Shown: one piece after another, positions 44,786-54,687 of the stretch | Position numbering within the stretch: the stretch's first letter is position 1 | How the letters are laid out: each line of letters starts with the position of its first letter | NCBI GenBank assembly: GCA_001189345.1 | Contig: LFKV01000003.1 | Coordinates: 1-64,000, forward strand | Direction of reading: 5' to 3' | From: Candidatus Paraburkholderia kirkii | GTDB lineage: Bacteria; Pseudomonadota; Gammaproteobacteria; Burkholderiales; Burkholderiaceae | Length of the DNA: 64,000 nucleotides | Program-made: the position numbers and the translations under genes | The notes under the pieces: generated by a model | What the model saw: only the letters and a program-made list of their open reading frames with translations | The model's database searches: none | What the model was told of the DNA's origin: nothing

Positions 44786-45508
44786 TACCGGGAATCCTTT
44801 GTTTCGGTCTTCGATGCATCGTCGCGCGGCGGCAGGAAATCAGCGAACTCGCGCTTTTCGGCAGCTTACCGGAGACGAGATCGTCGAAGAGCTGGCGCGA
44901 GCGTCCGCGCAGATACGGCGCCATGATCGAGATGATGTGCAGGCTCGCCTGATGCAGCTCCGCGCGAATCGCTTCCTGATCATTGTACTTGCGCGGATTC
45001 ATCACGTACTGGTAGGAGAGCCAGTAGGTCGCGATCACGCCCATGTTTGTCGCGATCACCTTGATCTCCTCGGGCGTGGCGACCATCTCCTGATCGGCGA
45101 CGAGCGCCTCGCACAGCTGGCTCGCGAAGTGCACCTTGTGCGTGATGATCTGCTTGAAGTGCGTCTCGAGCGTGCGGTTGCGCGCGAGCAGGTCGTTCAG
45201 GTCGCGATAGAGGAAGCGGTAGGTCCAGAGGAAGTCCGCCATGTACGCAGGTACGACCACATCTCGTCGATCGTCGGACGATGATCGTCCGGGAAGCGCA
45301 GCCGCTTCTGAATCTGCTGCTCGAACTGCGCGAAGATGCTGTTGATGATGTCGTCTTTGTTGCGGAAATGGTAGTACAGGTTGCCTGGACTGATTTCCAT
45401 CTCTTCGGCGATCGTCGTCGTGACGTTCGGCTCGCCGATATCGTTGAACAACTTCAGCGACAGCTCGAGTATCCGTTCGCGGATGCGGCGGGGTGGTTTG
45501 GCTTCCAT
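44785..45508 (-). pseudogene. TetR-family transcriptional regulator, two frameshifts
   Basis: The N-terminal DNA-binding domain is clear (RIRERILELSLKLFNDIGEPNVTTT, IAEEMEISPGNLYYHFRNKDDI). After EMWSYLR near 45240 the ligand-binding part moves to another frame (YMADFLWTYRFLYRDL, ATYWLSYQYVMNP, LFDDLVSGKLPKS). A second shift near 44860 puts the tail (FADFLPPRDDAS) in a third frame that ends at 44785-44787, overlapping the LOG start. The truncated first ORF (103 residues) keeps the DNA-binding helices but lacks the dimer domain. Confidence 0.87.
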
Positions 45509-45650
45509 GTCGTCCGACCTTGGGCTGGGCCGCGACGGCTTGGGATGAGCGTTCGCACGGCCGCTTCCGTTGCTATTTTTGAGAATGTCGGACGATTTTA
45601 AACTGGTCGTTCGGCTGCACGGACGCGGCCTCGCGCGGCGGTCCGACTAT

Positions 45651-46223
45651 TTATAAGATACGCGCCAGCCACGCGGATGCAAGCGGCCAGAGAATCAGGC
45701 CCCATGTGAGCACGCAGACGGCGAGCGCCATCATCACGGCCGCGCTGCCGAGGTCCTTCACGCGCTTCGAGAGTTCGTGGCGTTTGAGCGAGATGCGGTC
45801 GATGGCCGCTTCCACGCTCGAATTGAGCAGCTCGACGATCAGCACAAGCAGGACGGACGCGATCAGCGCCGCGCGCTCCACGGGCGCGACGGGCACGAAC
45901 TGCATGGAAGCAGGATTGCGGCGAGCGTCAATTCCTGGCGGAACGCGCTTTCCTCGCGGATCGCGACCTGAAAAACCGTAATCGCGACCTGAAAAACCGT
46001 ACAGCGAGTTCTTCATCGCATGCCAGGCGCGCGTGAGGCCGCGATTGCCCTTGTACGGATTGAAGGGCAGATCGTTGGGGCTCAGGGGCTCGCGCGACTG
46101 GGCGGGCATGTCGTCGATTCCGTCGGCGTTGTCGAGGTCGTCGTCGAAAGGATCGCGCTCGCGCGTGCGGCCCGGCGCCGCGCGCGCTTCGGCCCGTTCC
46201 TGCGCCACGCCGCGTCGCGTCAT
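45651..46223 (-). CDS. dgkA: Diacylglycerol kinase with scrambled central segment
   Basis: DgkA recycles diacylglycerol to phosphatidic acid in the inner membrane. The start MTRRGVAQERA (ATG 46223) overlaps the old glycosyltransferase stop as ATGA. The N-terminal part (LPFNPYKGNRGLTRAWHAMKNSL) and the C-terminal catalytic helices (VELLNSSVEAAIDRIS with Glu and Asn, then two membrane helices) are normal. Between them the reading frame is displaced. The other frame spells the expected VAIREESAFRQELTLAAILLPC. An extra T in a T run plus a net deletion downstream restores the frame, and a 21-bp tandem duplication adds seven residues. The first membrane helix is therefore destroyed, and activity is doubtful. 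Confidence 0.8.
   Translation of the reverse strand: MTRRGVAQERAEARAAPGRTRERDPFDDDLDNADGIDDMPAQSREPLSPNDLPFNPYKGNRGLTRAWHAMKNSLYGFSGRDYGFSGRDPRGKRVPPGIDARRNPASMQFVPVAPVERAALIASVLLVLIVELLNSSVEAAIDRISLKRHELSKRVKDLGSAAVMMALAVCVLTWGLILWPLASAWLARIL
45960..46001. repeat. 21-bp perfect tandem duplication in dgkA
   Basis: Two identical 21-base units stand at 45960-45980 and 45981-46001. They encode YGFSGRD twice, so the copy number does not change the frame. Each unit also carries the T-run lesion, which means the T insertion came before the duplication. Confidence 0.9.
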
Positions 46224-46282
46224 GCGGCCGCCCAGTCCGAGCTCGTCTCGCGCGGTCCGAACCGCCGCAGATGCGAAGCGAA

Positions 46283-47254
46283 TTACTCCGACGCCGCGCG
46301 CCACGAGAAGCGCTCGGCCCAGGCGCGCGCATCGGCGCGTTCGATCTTCAGCGCCTGCAGGCAGGCTTCGCGCAAGTCGTCGTAGAGCGCGCCCGGGCCG
46401 TTCTCGCCGAGCACGTCGATCGGGCCCGTCACCGGATACGCCGCGACCGGCGTGCCGCAGGCCATCGCCTCGAGCAGCACGAGGCCGAAGGTATCGGTGC
46501 GGCTCGGGAACACGAAGACGTCGGCGGCGGCATACACCTTCGCCAGCTCGGGCTGCGACAGCACGCCGAGATAGTTGACGTTCGTGTAGCGCGACTTCAG
46601 TTCGGCGAGCGCCGGTCCTTCGCCCGCGACCCATTTGGAGCCGGGCAGATCGAGCTTGAGGAACGCCTCGACGTTCTTCTCGACCGCCACGCGTCCGACG
46701 TATAGGAAGATCGGCCGCGCGGTGTTGAGCACTTTCGACTCCATCGAATGGAAGATGTCGAGATCGACGCCGCGCGTCCACAGCACGACGTTGGTGAAGC
46801 CGTAGCGCTCGAGGTCGCTCTTCACGACGGGCGTCGGCGCCATCACCGCCTGCGACGGCCCGTGGAACCAGTGCAGGAAGCGATACGTCATCGCGAGCGG
46901 AATGCCGAAGCGCGCCTTCACGTACTCGGGAAAGCGCGTGTGGTACGCGGTCGTGAACGGCAGCTTGTGGCGCAGCGCATAGGCGCGCGCGGCGAGTCCG
47001 AGCGGGCCTTCGGTCGCGATGTGCAGCGCGTCGTCCGGCTCGAACGTGTCGATGCGCTTGGCGACGCGCCGCCCCGGCATCAGTGAGAGGCGAATCTCGG
47101 GATAGGTCGGGCAGGGAATCGTCTTGAATTCGAGCGGCGTGAGCAATTCCACGCGATGTCCGAGCGCGCTGAGCTCCTTCGTCGTTTGCGTGAGCGTGCG
47201 CACGACGCCGTTGACCTGCGGCTCCCATGCGTCGGTAACGATCATGATTTTCAT
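46283..47254 (-). CDS. GT4-family glycosyltransferase with early stop near C-terminus
   Basis: The 323-residue product is a retaining GT4 glycosyltransferase, similar to GDP-mannose-dependent transferases: MKIMIVTDAWEPQVNGVVRTL, TAYHTRFPEYVKARFG, FLYVGRVAVEKNVEAFLKL, VAGEGPALAELKSRY and PSRTDTFGLVLLEAMACGTPV (donor-binding Glu motif). A TAA at 46283-46285 follows FSWRAASE. The same frame continues FASHLRRFGPRE and ends at a TGA (46220-46222) that overlaps the dgkA start, so about 20 C-terminal residues are cut off by a probable CAA-to-TAA change. The core is complete and some activity is possible. Confidence 0.88.
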   Translation of the reverse strand: MKIMIVTDAWEPQVNGVVRTLTQTTKELSALGHRVELLTPLEFKTIPCPTYPEIRLSLMPGRRVAKRIDTFEPDDALHIATEGPLGLAARAYALRHKLPFTTAYHTRFPEYVKARFGIPLAMTYRFLHWFHGPSQAVMAPTPVVKSDLERYGFTNVVLWTRGVDLDIFHSMESKVLNTARPIFLYVGRVAVEKNVEAFLKLDLPGSKWVAGEGPALAELKSRYTNVNYLGVLSQPELAKVYAAADVFVFPSRTDTFGLVLLEAMACGTPVAAYPVTGPIDVLGENGPGALYDDLREACLQALKIERADARAWAERFSWRAASE

Positions 47255-47303
47255 CGGATTCGGCCCGGGTTCCTGGATGCGTTGTAATGGTTCGATACGG
47301 CTT

Positions 47304-48299
47304 TCAGACTGTCGCGCGCGCTCGCGTGGCGCGCTGAGCGGGCGAGCGCATGACGGTCCAGAAGATGACCTTCAGCTCGCCGTCATAGGTCTCGACGAGC
47401 GCGGACAGGCTTTCCACCTAGTCGCCGTCGTTGCAGTAGAGAATGCCGTCGAGGTCGCGGATCTCCGCCTTGTGAATGTGCCCGCACACGACGCCGTCGT
47501 AGCCGCGGCGGCGCGCTTCGTCGGTCATCACGCGCTCGAACTGCGAGATGAAGTTCACGGCGTTCTTCACCTGATGCTTCAGGTACTGCGACAGCGACCA
47601 GTAGTTGAAGCCGAGCTTCGTGCGCACCCGGTTGAACCAGCGGTTGAGCAGCAGGATGACGGTATAGGCGGTGTCGTCGAGATAGGCGAGCCATTTGGCG
47701 TGCTGGATCACGCCGTCGAAGAGATCGCCGTGGCACGATCCACAGGCGCTTGCCCGCGAGCGTCGTGTGGAACGCTTCGCCGCGCACGTGGATGTCGCCG
47801 AACGCGAGGTCGCAGAACTGGCGCGCGGCTTCGTCGTGGTTGCCGGGGATGTAGACGACCTGCGTGCCCTTGCGCGCCTTGCGCAGGATCTTCTGTACGA
47901 CGTTGTTGTGCGCCTGCGGCCAGAATCAGCCCTTGCGCAGTTGCCAGCCGTCGATGATGTCGCCCACGAGGATAGATATTTGGACTCGTGATGACGCAGG
48001 AAGTCGAGCAGGTACTGCGCCTGGCAGTCGCCCGAGCCGGGGTGGATGTCGGAGAGCCAGATTGTGCGGTAGCGGTGCGGCGCGTCGGAGGCGTCGCCGG
48101 ACGTGCCGCCTTGCATCGGCGCGGCGAGACGCGCATCGGCGAAATCCGGTGTGCCCACGGAGGCGGGCTCGGAGGGTTCGGTGGATTCAGATCGAAGCGC
48201 GAAGGGGCCGGCGCGCAGGTCGCCGTTGCCGAAGCGGAAAGGGGAGGACGGTTCGAAGGGCGGGTCGATTGCCGGGTGGGCTGACGAGTTGAAGGCCAT
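47304..48299 (-). pseudogene. Metallophosphoesterase, UDP-2,3-diacylglucosamine hydrolase-like
   Basis: Family sequence is spread over frames: RTIWLSDIHPGSGDCQAQYLLDFL, then in another frame VGDIIDGWQLRKG, a TGA where Trp is expected, VVYIPGNHDEAARQFCDLAF, then back to HGDLFDGVIQHAKWLAYLDD and VVCGHIHKAEIRD. A TAG at 47418-47420 replaces Trp in CNDGDWVESL, and the frame ends at 47304. Metal ligands (DIH, GD, GNHDE, HGD, GHIH) can all be traced, so it was once functional. It lies upstream of the glycosyltransferase and dgkA. A second, true lpxH may exist elsewhere. Confidence 0.86.
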
Positions 48300-48382
48300 T
48301 GGCTCGCGCATCGAGTTTCGGTATGCGCATTGCGCCATGCGACTGTGACCGAGCCGTGACAGTCACGAGAAATTCTTATTAC

Positions 48383-48909
48383 TTACTTGGCGGCGGGCTG
48401 AATGGCGACGAGGCGCGTGCCGGCGAGGCGGTCATGGAGGAACTGGCGCGCCGGATCGAGCCGCACGGCGGCGGCCCACAGCACGACCCTCACTGCGAAG
48501 ACGGCGAGCGTCTGCGGCACGGCGAGCGAGAGCAGCGGATACAGCGCGGGCGGCGGCAGGAACCACAGCCACGCGAGCACGTAGCGGACGAGCGCGCGAG
48601 CGGGCCGGAGGGGGGCTGGCCGTGCGCGTCGACGACCTTGAGGCGCCAGGTCTTCATCGGCAGGGTCTGGCCACCGTGGGTCCAGAAATACACGAAATAG
48701 ACCGCGAGCACGATGCCGATCCATGACATCAGCCAGTTGTGATGCGTGAGTCCGTTGCGCTGCTGCGTGAGCGTGCTGAAAAGATAGCCGGCGATGAACA
48801 CGACGCCGAACAGGATGACGCCTTCGTAGAGCATCGTCGCAAGGCGGCGGCGCAGGGCGGGCGCGTGCATCGGCGGGACTGTGTCGGTGATGGCGGCGGG
48901 CGCGCTCAT
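48383..48909 (-). pseudogene. RDD family membrane protein, frameshifted
   Basis: ATG 48909 (MSAPAAITD) leads to RRRLATMLYEGVILFGVVFIAGYLF, a second membrane segment, and YFWTHGGQTLPMKTWRLKVVD, typical of RDD proteins. The frame then breaks near 48600-48620, and the last two membrane segments (ALVRYVLAWLWFLPPPALYPLL, FLHDRLAGTRLV) lie in another frame ending at 48383. It is the last gene of the sigma-factor operon. Confidence 0.84.
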
Positions 48910-48925
48910 GCGGTCGAAGGCGCGC

Positions 48926-49662
48926 TCACGAGCCGTTGTACATCGAGGGCGCCTGCTGCGGCGATACCGGAGTCGGCGTGGCCGGAACGATGCTCGCGGC
49001 GTTCGGAATGGCCGGTTGCGCGGGCGCGCCCGAGCCGCTTGCCGCGGGACCCGCGACATAGCTTTGCTCGCGCGCCGTGACGAGGCGATTGATGTCCTTC
49101 ACTTCGGACTTGCCCGTCGGCGGCGCGGAGACGACGGTCGGACGGCGCACGCGTTCGCTCGCGGCAAGTTTCTTCTTCTGCTCTTCGGACAGCTTCTGGT
49201 AGGCGTCCCAAGCCTTTTCGCGCTTCTCCAGCGGCACCGATTTGGAAACCTGATAATTCTCGCGCGCGACCTTGCGCTGGTCGGGCGTGAGCCGCACCCA
49301 TTCCTCCATGCGCTGATGCAGATGCTTCTGCGCCTCGGGCGACATGCGATGGAAGCGCGACGCGATCTTCAGCCACTTCTGCTTGCGCTCGTCGGAAAAC
49401 GAATCCCACTGGGTCGCGAAGGGGGCGAGCGCGACGTGCTGCGCCTCGGTCAGATGGCTCCACGACAGCGGACCTTCGGGAGACAGCACGGCGAGCGGCG
49501 AGACGTTCGAATCGACCGTGGTGCCCGAGCCGCCGCTCGGCGCGGCCGCGGCGGGGGCGTGGCGGCCGTGGTGGAGTAGAAGCGCGGATAGGTCGCGGCG
49601 AACGCGACGAGACCCGCAATCGCGCAACCAAAGACAATCGCGAGACCGCGCTTGTAACTCAC
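48926..49662 (-). pseudogene. DUF3106 family protein, frameshifted after signal peptide
   Basis: The start MSYKRGLAIVFGCAIAGLVAFAATYPRF is a signal or anchor helix in one frame. The body lies in another from about 49550, a shift inside a G/C-only run. The body has the DUF3106 feature of repeated Trp-containing helices (LSWSHLTEAQHVALAPFATQWD, SDERKQKWLKIASRFHRM, RMEEWVRLTPDQRKVARENY), probably a periplasmic helical protein resembling a Zn-resistance or stress chaperone fold. Only one lesion is visible. Confidence 0.8.
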
Positions 49663-49690
49663 CCGAAAATTCCCCTGCTGTATCCAGTGC

Positions 49691-50146
49691 TTAATGATTG
49701 CGCGTCAGGTACGCGTTGAAACCGTGATCGAGATAGGCGTCGATCGGCAGGCTGTCGCTCATCATGGCCGCGTCGATGTCGGCCAGTTCCGCGCGGCGCT
49801 GCTGGTCTTCCCAGTATGCGATGCCCGCGAGCCCGATGATGAGCGCCGCGAGCGGCCAGGCGAGCCCGAGCCCGCCGAGACGGGCGAACAGGCGCTTCGC
49901 GCAGTGATCGCCCGCGGAGTCGCCCGTGGCGGGCGTGCCGTGCGCACCGCCGGCGAGCGCCGGCGTGAAGGCGGGAGCCGCCACCGCGACGGCTGCCTTC
50001 TGCGGCTTCTTGCGCGCGATCGCGGCGCGGCGCGCGGCTGCCAGCCGGTCGACGGCCGCGGCCGGAATATTCGACGTGTTTTCGTCCAGCGCGCGCACCA
50101 CCTTCAGCGCGAACTCGTTTTCCTTCGTTTCAAGAGCGGAACTCAT
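49691..50146 (-). CDS. DUF3619 family protein (probable membrane anti-sigma-like partner)
   Basis: The 151-residue protein (ATG 50146, MSSALETKENEFALKVVRALDEN) has a cytoplasmic basic region rich in Ala/Lys and one membrane helix (LGLAWPLAALIIGLAGIAYW), followed by a short acidic tail. DUF3619 genes sit next to ECF sigma factors in this family. Size, topology and overlap with the sigma gene (ATGA) fit an anti-sigma or partner role, but this is inference. The gene is intact. Confidence 0.82.
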   Translation of the reverse strand: MSSALETKENEFALKVVRALDENTSNIPAAAVDRLAAARRAAIARKKPQKAAVAVAAPAFTPALAGGAHGTPATGDSAGDHCAKRLFARLGGLGLAWPLAALIIGLAGIAYWEDQQRRAELADIDAAMMSDSLPIDAYLDHGFNAYLTRNH

Positions 50147-50706
50147 AGCGTGATCCCTTTGGCTTTCAGGGCTTGCGCGAGGGCGTGCGTGGCGCGTGAA
50201 CAATGCGTCTTCACGCTGCCCTCGGAGCAGCCCATCGCGGCGGCCGTCTCGGCGACATCCATATCTTCCCAGTAACGCATGAGAAAAGCTTCCCGTTGAC
50301 GCGCGGGCAGTTTCTGGATTTCCGCGTCGATCAGATTCAATACCTGTTCGCGCTCCAGCTTGTTCTCGCTGCTTTCGCTGCGGACCGCGCCGTCGCCGGA
50401 TTCGAAGGTCTCGAGCGGGTCGAATTCGTCGTCATCCGCGTTGCCGAAGGACGAGAAGAGGCTGACCCAGGTGTTGCGCACCTTCTGGCGACGGAAGTAA
50501 TCGTGCGTCGCGTTCTGAAGGATACGCTGGAACAAAAGCGGAAGCTCGGACGACGGACGATCGCCGTATTTTTCAGCCAGCTTGATCATCGCGTCCTGCA
50601 CGACGTCGAGCGCCGCGTCGTCGTCGCGAATGGTGTACACGATCTGCTTGAACGCGCGTCTTTCGACGCCCGCCAGGAAATCGGCGAGTTCCTTGTTTGA
50701 TGCCAT
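50143..50706 (-). CDS. ECF-type RNA polymerase sigma factor
   Basis: This 187-residue sigma-70 family protein of the ECF class has region 2 with DDDAALDVVQDAMIKLAEKYG and LFQRILQNATHDYFRRQKVR, and region 4 with LPARQREAFLMRYWEDMDVAETAAAMGCSEGSVKTHCSRATHAL (helix-turn-helix). It heads the operon sigma-DUF3619-DUF3106-RDD and overlaps DUF3619 by four bases. It is intact, though the last two operon genes are broken. Confidence 0.92.
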   Translation of the reverse strand: MASNKELADFLAGVERRAFKQIVYTIRDDDAALDVVQDAMIKLAEKYGDRPSSELPLLFQRILQNATHDYFRRQKVRNTWVSLFSSFGNADDDEFDPLETFESGDGAVRSESSENKLEREQVLNLIDAEIQKLPARQREAFLMRYWEDMDVAETAAAMGCSEGSVKTHCSRATHALAQALKAKGITL

Positions 50707-51128
50707 CCGTTGGGGACCCGGCGCAACGAATTTGCGTCGAAAGGGATCGTGGAGTTCGAGGAAAACCTGCGAATCCTAGCAAAGTTTCGCCGCATCCGGA
50801 GAAAATGAGAGGTTTTGTTGCCATTTGAGACGCGCATCCGGGGCAATACGCGCCTGTCCGATAGGTTGTGCTTGCGCGCCGCTTTCAGCTCACGCTTTCG
50901 TTTCAAAATCTCCAGGAAAGCCGCCATCGGACTGTTCGGAAACTTTTTGCTTGACCCGCCGCGCGCGCCGGACTACATTTTCCGACTCGCATCATAAAGT
51001 GAAATGTCTAATTTGAGGCGAGCCCAAGAAGCACGCCTGTCAAACCAAGACGCGCCGCTTGAACCCGAGCCACAAGCCCGGCAGAGAGCACCCGATCAAT
51101 TTTTTGCCGAAAATTCGAAAGGTGATGA
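50707..51128. other. Intergenic region between sigma gene and ilvI
   Basis: No gene is seen in these 422 bases. They hold the divergent sigma-factor promoter on the left and the ilvI promoter and leader on the right. I found neither a leader peptide rich in branched-chain residues nor a T-box. Confidence 0.5.
50951..50979 (+). promoter_or_regulatory. Promoter of the ilv operon
   Basis: TTGACC at 50951-50956 and TACATT at 50974-50979 are separated by exactly 17 bases. The predicted start leaves a leader of about 140 bases before the ilvI ATG. Confidence 0.6.
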
Positions 51129-52895
51129 ATGAACATGCCTAGCGCGGAATTCTCCACGTCGGATACCACTCCTCCTCAAGAAGCCGACTCTATCGGCGGC
51201 ACCGTGCTCATGCGCGCATTGACCGATGAGAACGTCGAGTTCATCTGGGGCTATCCCGGCGGCTCGGTACTCTACATCTACGACGAGCTGTACAAGCAGG
51301 ACCAGATTCAGCACATTCTCGTGCGCCACGAGCAGGCCGCCGTGCACGCCGCCGACGCGTATTCGCGCTCGACCGGCAAAGTGGGCGTGTGCCTCGTGAC
51401 TTCCGGCCCGGGCGTCACCAATGCCGTCACCGGCATCGCCACGGCCTACATGGATTCCATTCCGCTCGTCGTCATCAGCGGCCAGGTACCCACCGCGGCC
51501 ATCGGCCTCGACGCGTTCCAGGAATGCGATACCGTCGGCATCACGCGTCCCTGCGTAAAGCACAACTTTCTCGTGAAGGACGTGCGCGACCTCGCTGCGA
51601 CGGTCAAGAAGGCGTTCTACATCGCGCGTACCGGCCGGCCCGGCCCGGTTCTCATCGACATCCCGAAGGACGTGTCGAAGGCGCCGTGCAAGTACGAGCC
51701 GATCAAGTCCATTTCGCTGCGTTCGTACAACCCGGTCACCAAGGGCCACTCGGGCCAGATCCGCAAGGCGGTGCAACTGCTCCTGTCGGCCAAGCGCCCG
51801 TATATTTATACCGGCGGCGGCATCATCCTGGCGGACGCCTCGCGCGAGCTGAACCAGTTCGCCGATCTGCTCGGCTATCCCGTCACCAACACGCTGATGG
51901 GCCTCGGCGGCTACCGGGCGTCCGACAAGAAATTCCTCGGCATGCTCGGCATGCACGGCACGTACGAAGCCAATATGGCGATGCAGCATTGCGACGTGCT
52001 GATCGCCATCGGCGCGCGCTTCGACGACCGCGTGATCGGCGATCCGAAGCACTTCGCGTCGTCGCCGCGCAAGATCATCCATATCGACGTCGATCCGTCG
52101 TCCATCTCCAAGCGCGTGAAGGTCGACATTCCGATCGTTGGCGACGTGAAGGAAGTGCTGAGGGAGCTCATCGAGCAGCTTCAGCACGCCGAGCACGGCC
52201 CGGACACGCAGGCGCTCGCGAAGTGGTGGGACGAGATCGAAGGCTGGCGCTCGAAGGATTGCCTCCTCGCCTACGACCGCAAGAGCGAGATCATCAAGCC
52301 GCAGTACGTCGTCGAGAAGCTCTGGGAGCTCACCGACGACAACGCGTTCGTGTGCTCGGACGTCGGCCAGCATCAGATGTGGGCGGCGCAGTTCTATCCG
52401 TTCAACAAGCCGCGCCGCTGGATCAACTCGGGCGGCCTCGGCACGATGGGCTTCGGCCTGCCTGCCGCGATGGGCGTGAAGATGGCCTATCCGGACGACG
52501 AAGTGGTCTGCATCACAGGCGAAGGCTCCATCCAGATGTGCATTCAGGAGCTCTCGACATGCAAGCAGTACAACACGCCCGTCAAGATCATCTCGCTGAA
52601 CAACCGCTATCTGGGCATGGTGCGCCAGTGGCAGCAGATCGAGTACAAGAAGCGCTACTCCAGCTCGTACATGGACGCGCTGCCCGACTTCGTGAAGCTG
52701 GCTGAAGCGTACGGCCATGTCGGCATTCGTGTCGAAAAGACCGCGGACGTCGAGCCGGCGCTGAAGGAAGCGCTGCGTCTCAAGGACCGCACCGTATTTC
52801 TCGACTTCCAGACCGATCCCACCGAAAACGTATTCCCGATGGTGCAGGCAGGTAAAGGCATCACGGAAATGCTGCTCGGCTCGGAAGATCTGTAA
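51129..52895 (+). CDS. ilvI: Acetolactate synthase large subunit
   Basis: This is the thiamine-diphosphate enzyme that makes acetolactate or acetohydroxybutyrate, the first common step of valine, leucine and isoleucine synthesis. The 588-residue protein has the catalytic Glu in VRHEQAAVHAADAYSR, the FAD-binding middle domain, and the C-terminal metal/ThDP motif beginning GEGSIQMCIQELSTC and ending in NNRYLGMVRQWQ. ATG 51129 is followed by MPSAEFSTSD, and a start three codons later is possible. It is intact and followed by the regulatory subunit. Confidence 0.97.
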   Translation: MNMPSAEFSTSDTTPPQEADSIGGTVLMRALTDENVEFIWGYPGGSVLYIYDELYKQDQIQHILVRHEQAAVHAADAYSRSTGKVGVCLVTSGPGVTNAVTGIATAYMDSIPLVVISGQVPTAAIGLDAFQECDTVGITRPCVKHNFLVKDVRDLAATVKKAFYIARTGRPGPVLIDIPKDVSKAPCKYEPIKSISLRSYNPVTKGHSGQIRKAVQLLLSAKRPYIYTGGGIILADASRELNQFADLLGYPVTNTLMGLGGYRASDKKFLGMLGMHGTYEANMAMQHCDVLIAIGARFDDRVIGDPKHFASSPRKIIHIDVDPSSISKRVKVDIPIVGDVKEVLRELIEQLQHAEHGPDTQALAKWWDEIEGWRSKDCLLAYDRKSEIIKPQYVVEKLWELTDDNAFVCSDVGQHQMWAAQFYPFNKPRRWINSGGLGTMGFGLPAAMGVKMAYPDDEVVCITGEGSIQMCIQELSTCKQYNTPVKIISLNNRYLGMVRQWQQIEYKKRYSSSYMDALPDFVKLAEAYGHVGIRVEKTADVEPALKEALRLKDRTVFLDFQTDPTENVFPMVQAGKGITEMLLGSEDL

Positions 52896-53004
52896 CGAGG
52901 GTTTGCCTCGCGAGGCTCGCGCGCGCCTGTCTTCACAAAGGACATGAGCGGCGCGCGGGTTTTTCGGACGAGTCCATTCTGGACACACATCGGGAAACAC
53001 GAAC

Positions 53005-53496
53005 ATGAAACACATCATCTCCGTTTTGCTGGAAAACGAACCAGGCGCGTTATCGCGCGTCGTCGGGCTCTTTTCCGCGCGCGACTATAACATCGAAACG
53101 CTGACGGTGGCGCCGACCGAAGACAGCTCGCTGTCGCGGCTGACCATCGTCTCGATTGGCTCGGACGACGTGATCGAACAGATCACGAAGCACCTGAACC
53201 GCCTGATCGAGGTGGTGAAAGTGGTCGACCTGACAGAGGGTGCCCACATCGAGCGCGAGCTGATTCTCATCAAGGTAAGGGCGGTCGGCAAGGAACGCGA
53301 AGAGATGAAGCGCATGGCGGACATTTTCCGTGGCCGTATCATCGACGTGACCGAGAAGACCTACACGATGGAACTGACGGGCGCGTCCGACAAGCTCGAC
53401 GCGTTCATTCAGGCGCTCGACGCCACGGCGATCCTCGAAACGGTTCGCACGGGCAGCTCCGGCATCGGCCGCGGCGAGCGCATCCTCAAGGTATAG
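53005..53496 (+). CDS. ilvH: Acetolactate synthase small (regulatory) subunit
   Basis: This 163-residue ACT-domain subunit gives feedback control by valine and raises the activity of IlvI. Its N-terminal ACT domain reads HIISVLLENEPGALSRVVGLFSARDYNIETL, with a C-terminal domain containing VTEKTYTMELTGASDKLDAFIQ. It lies 109 bases after ilvI and 77 before ilvC in the same direction. Confidence 0.97.
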   Translation: MKHIISVLLENEPGALSRVVGLFSARDYNIETLTVAPTEDSSLSRLTIVSIGSDDVIEQITKHLNRLIEVVKVVDLTEGAHIERELILIKVRAVGKEREEMKRMADIFRGRIIDVTEKTYTMELTGASDKLDAFIQALDATAILETVRTGSSGIGRGERILKV

Positions 53497-53531
53497 CGGG
53501 CGGCAGTCCACTTCATCAGCAGCACACGTAG

Positions 53532-54590
<1,059 letters not shown>

Positions 54591-54687
54591 GCGTCACGCT
54601 TTTTGCTTGACCGAAAGCCGTCCGGATGCCCTGTGCTCCGGGCAGCTTTTGCTATCCTACGGTTTTTGGAAAATACAGATCTCGTTC

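Noticed and set aside
50707..51128. Leader-peptide attenuator or riboswitch before ilvI
   Set aside because: No short frame rich in Leu/Val/Ile codons and no convincing terminator/antiterminator pair could be found by eye.
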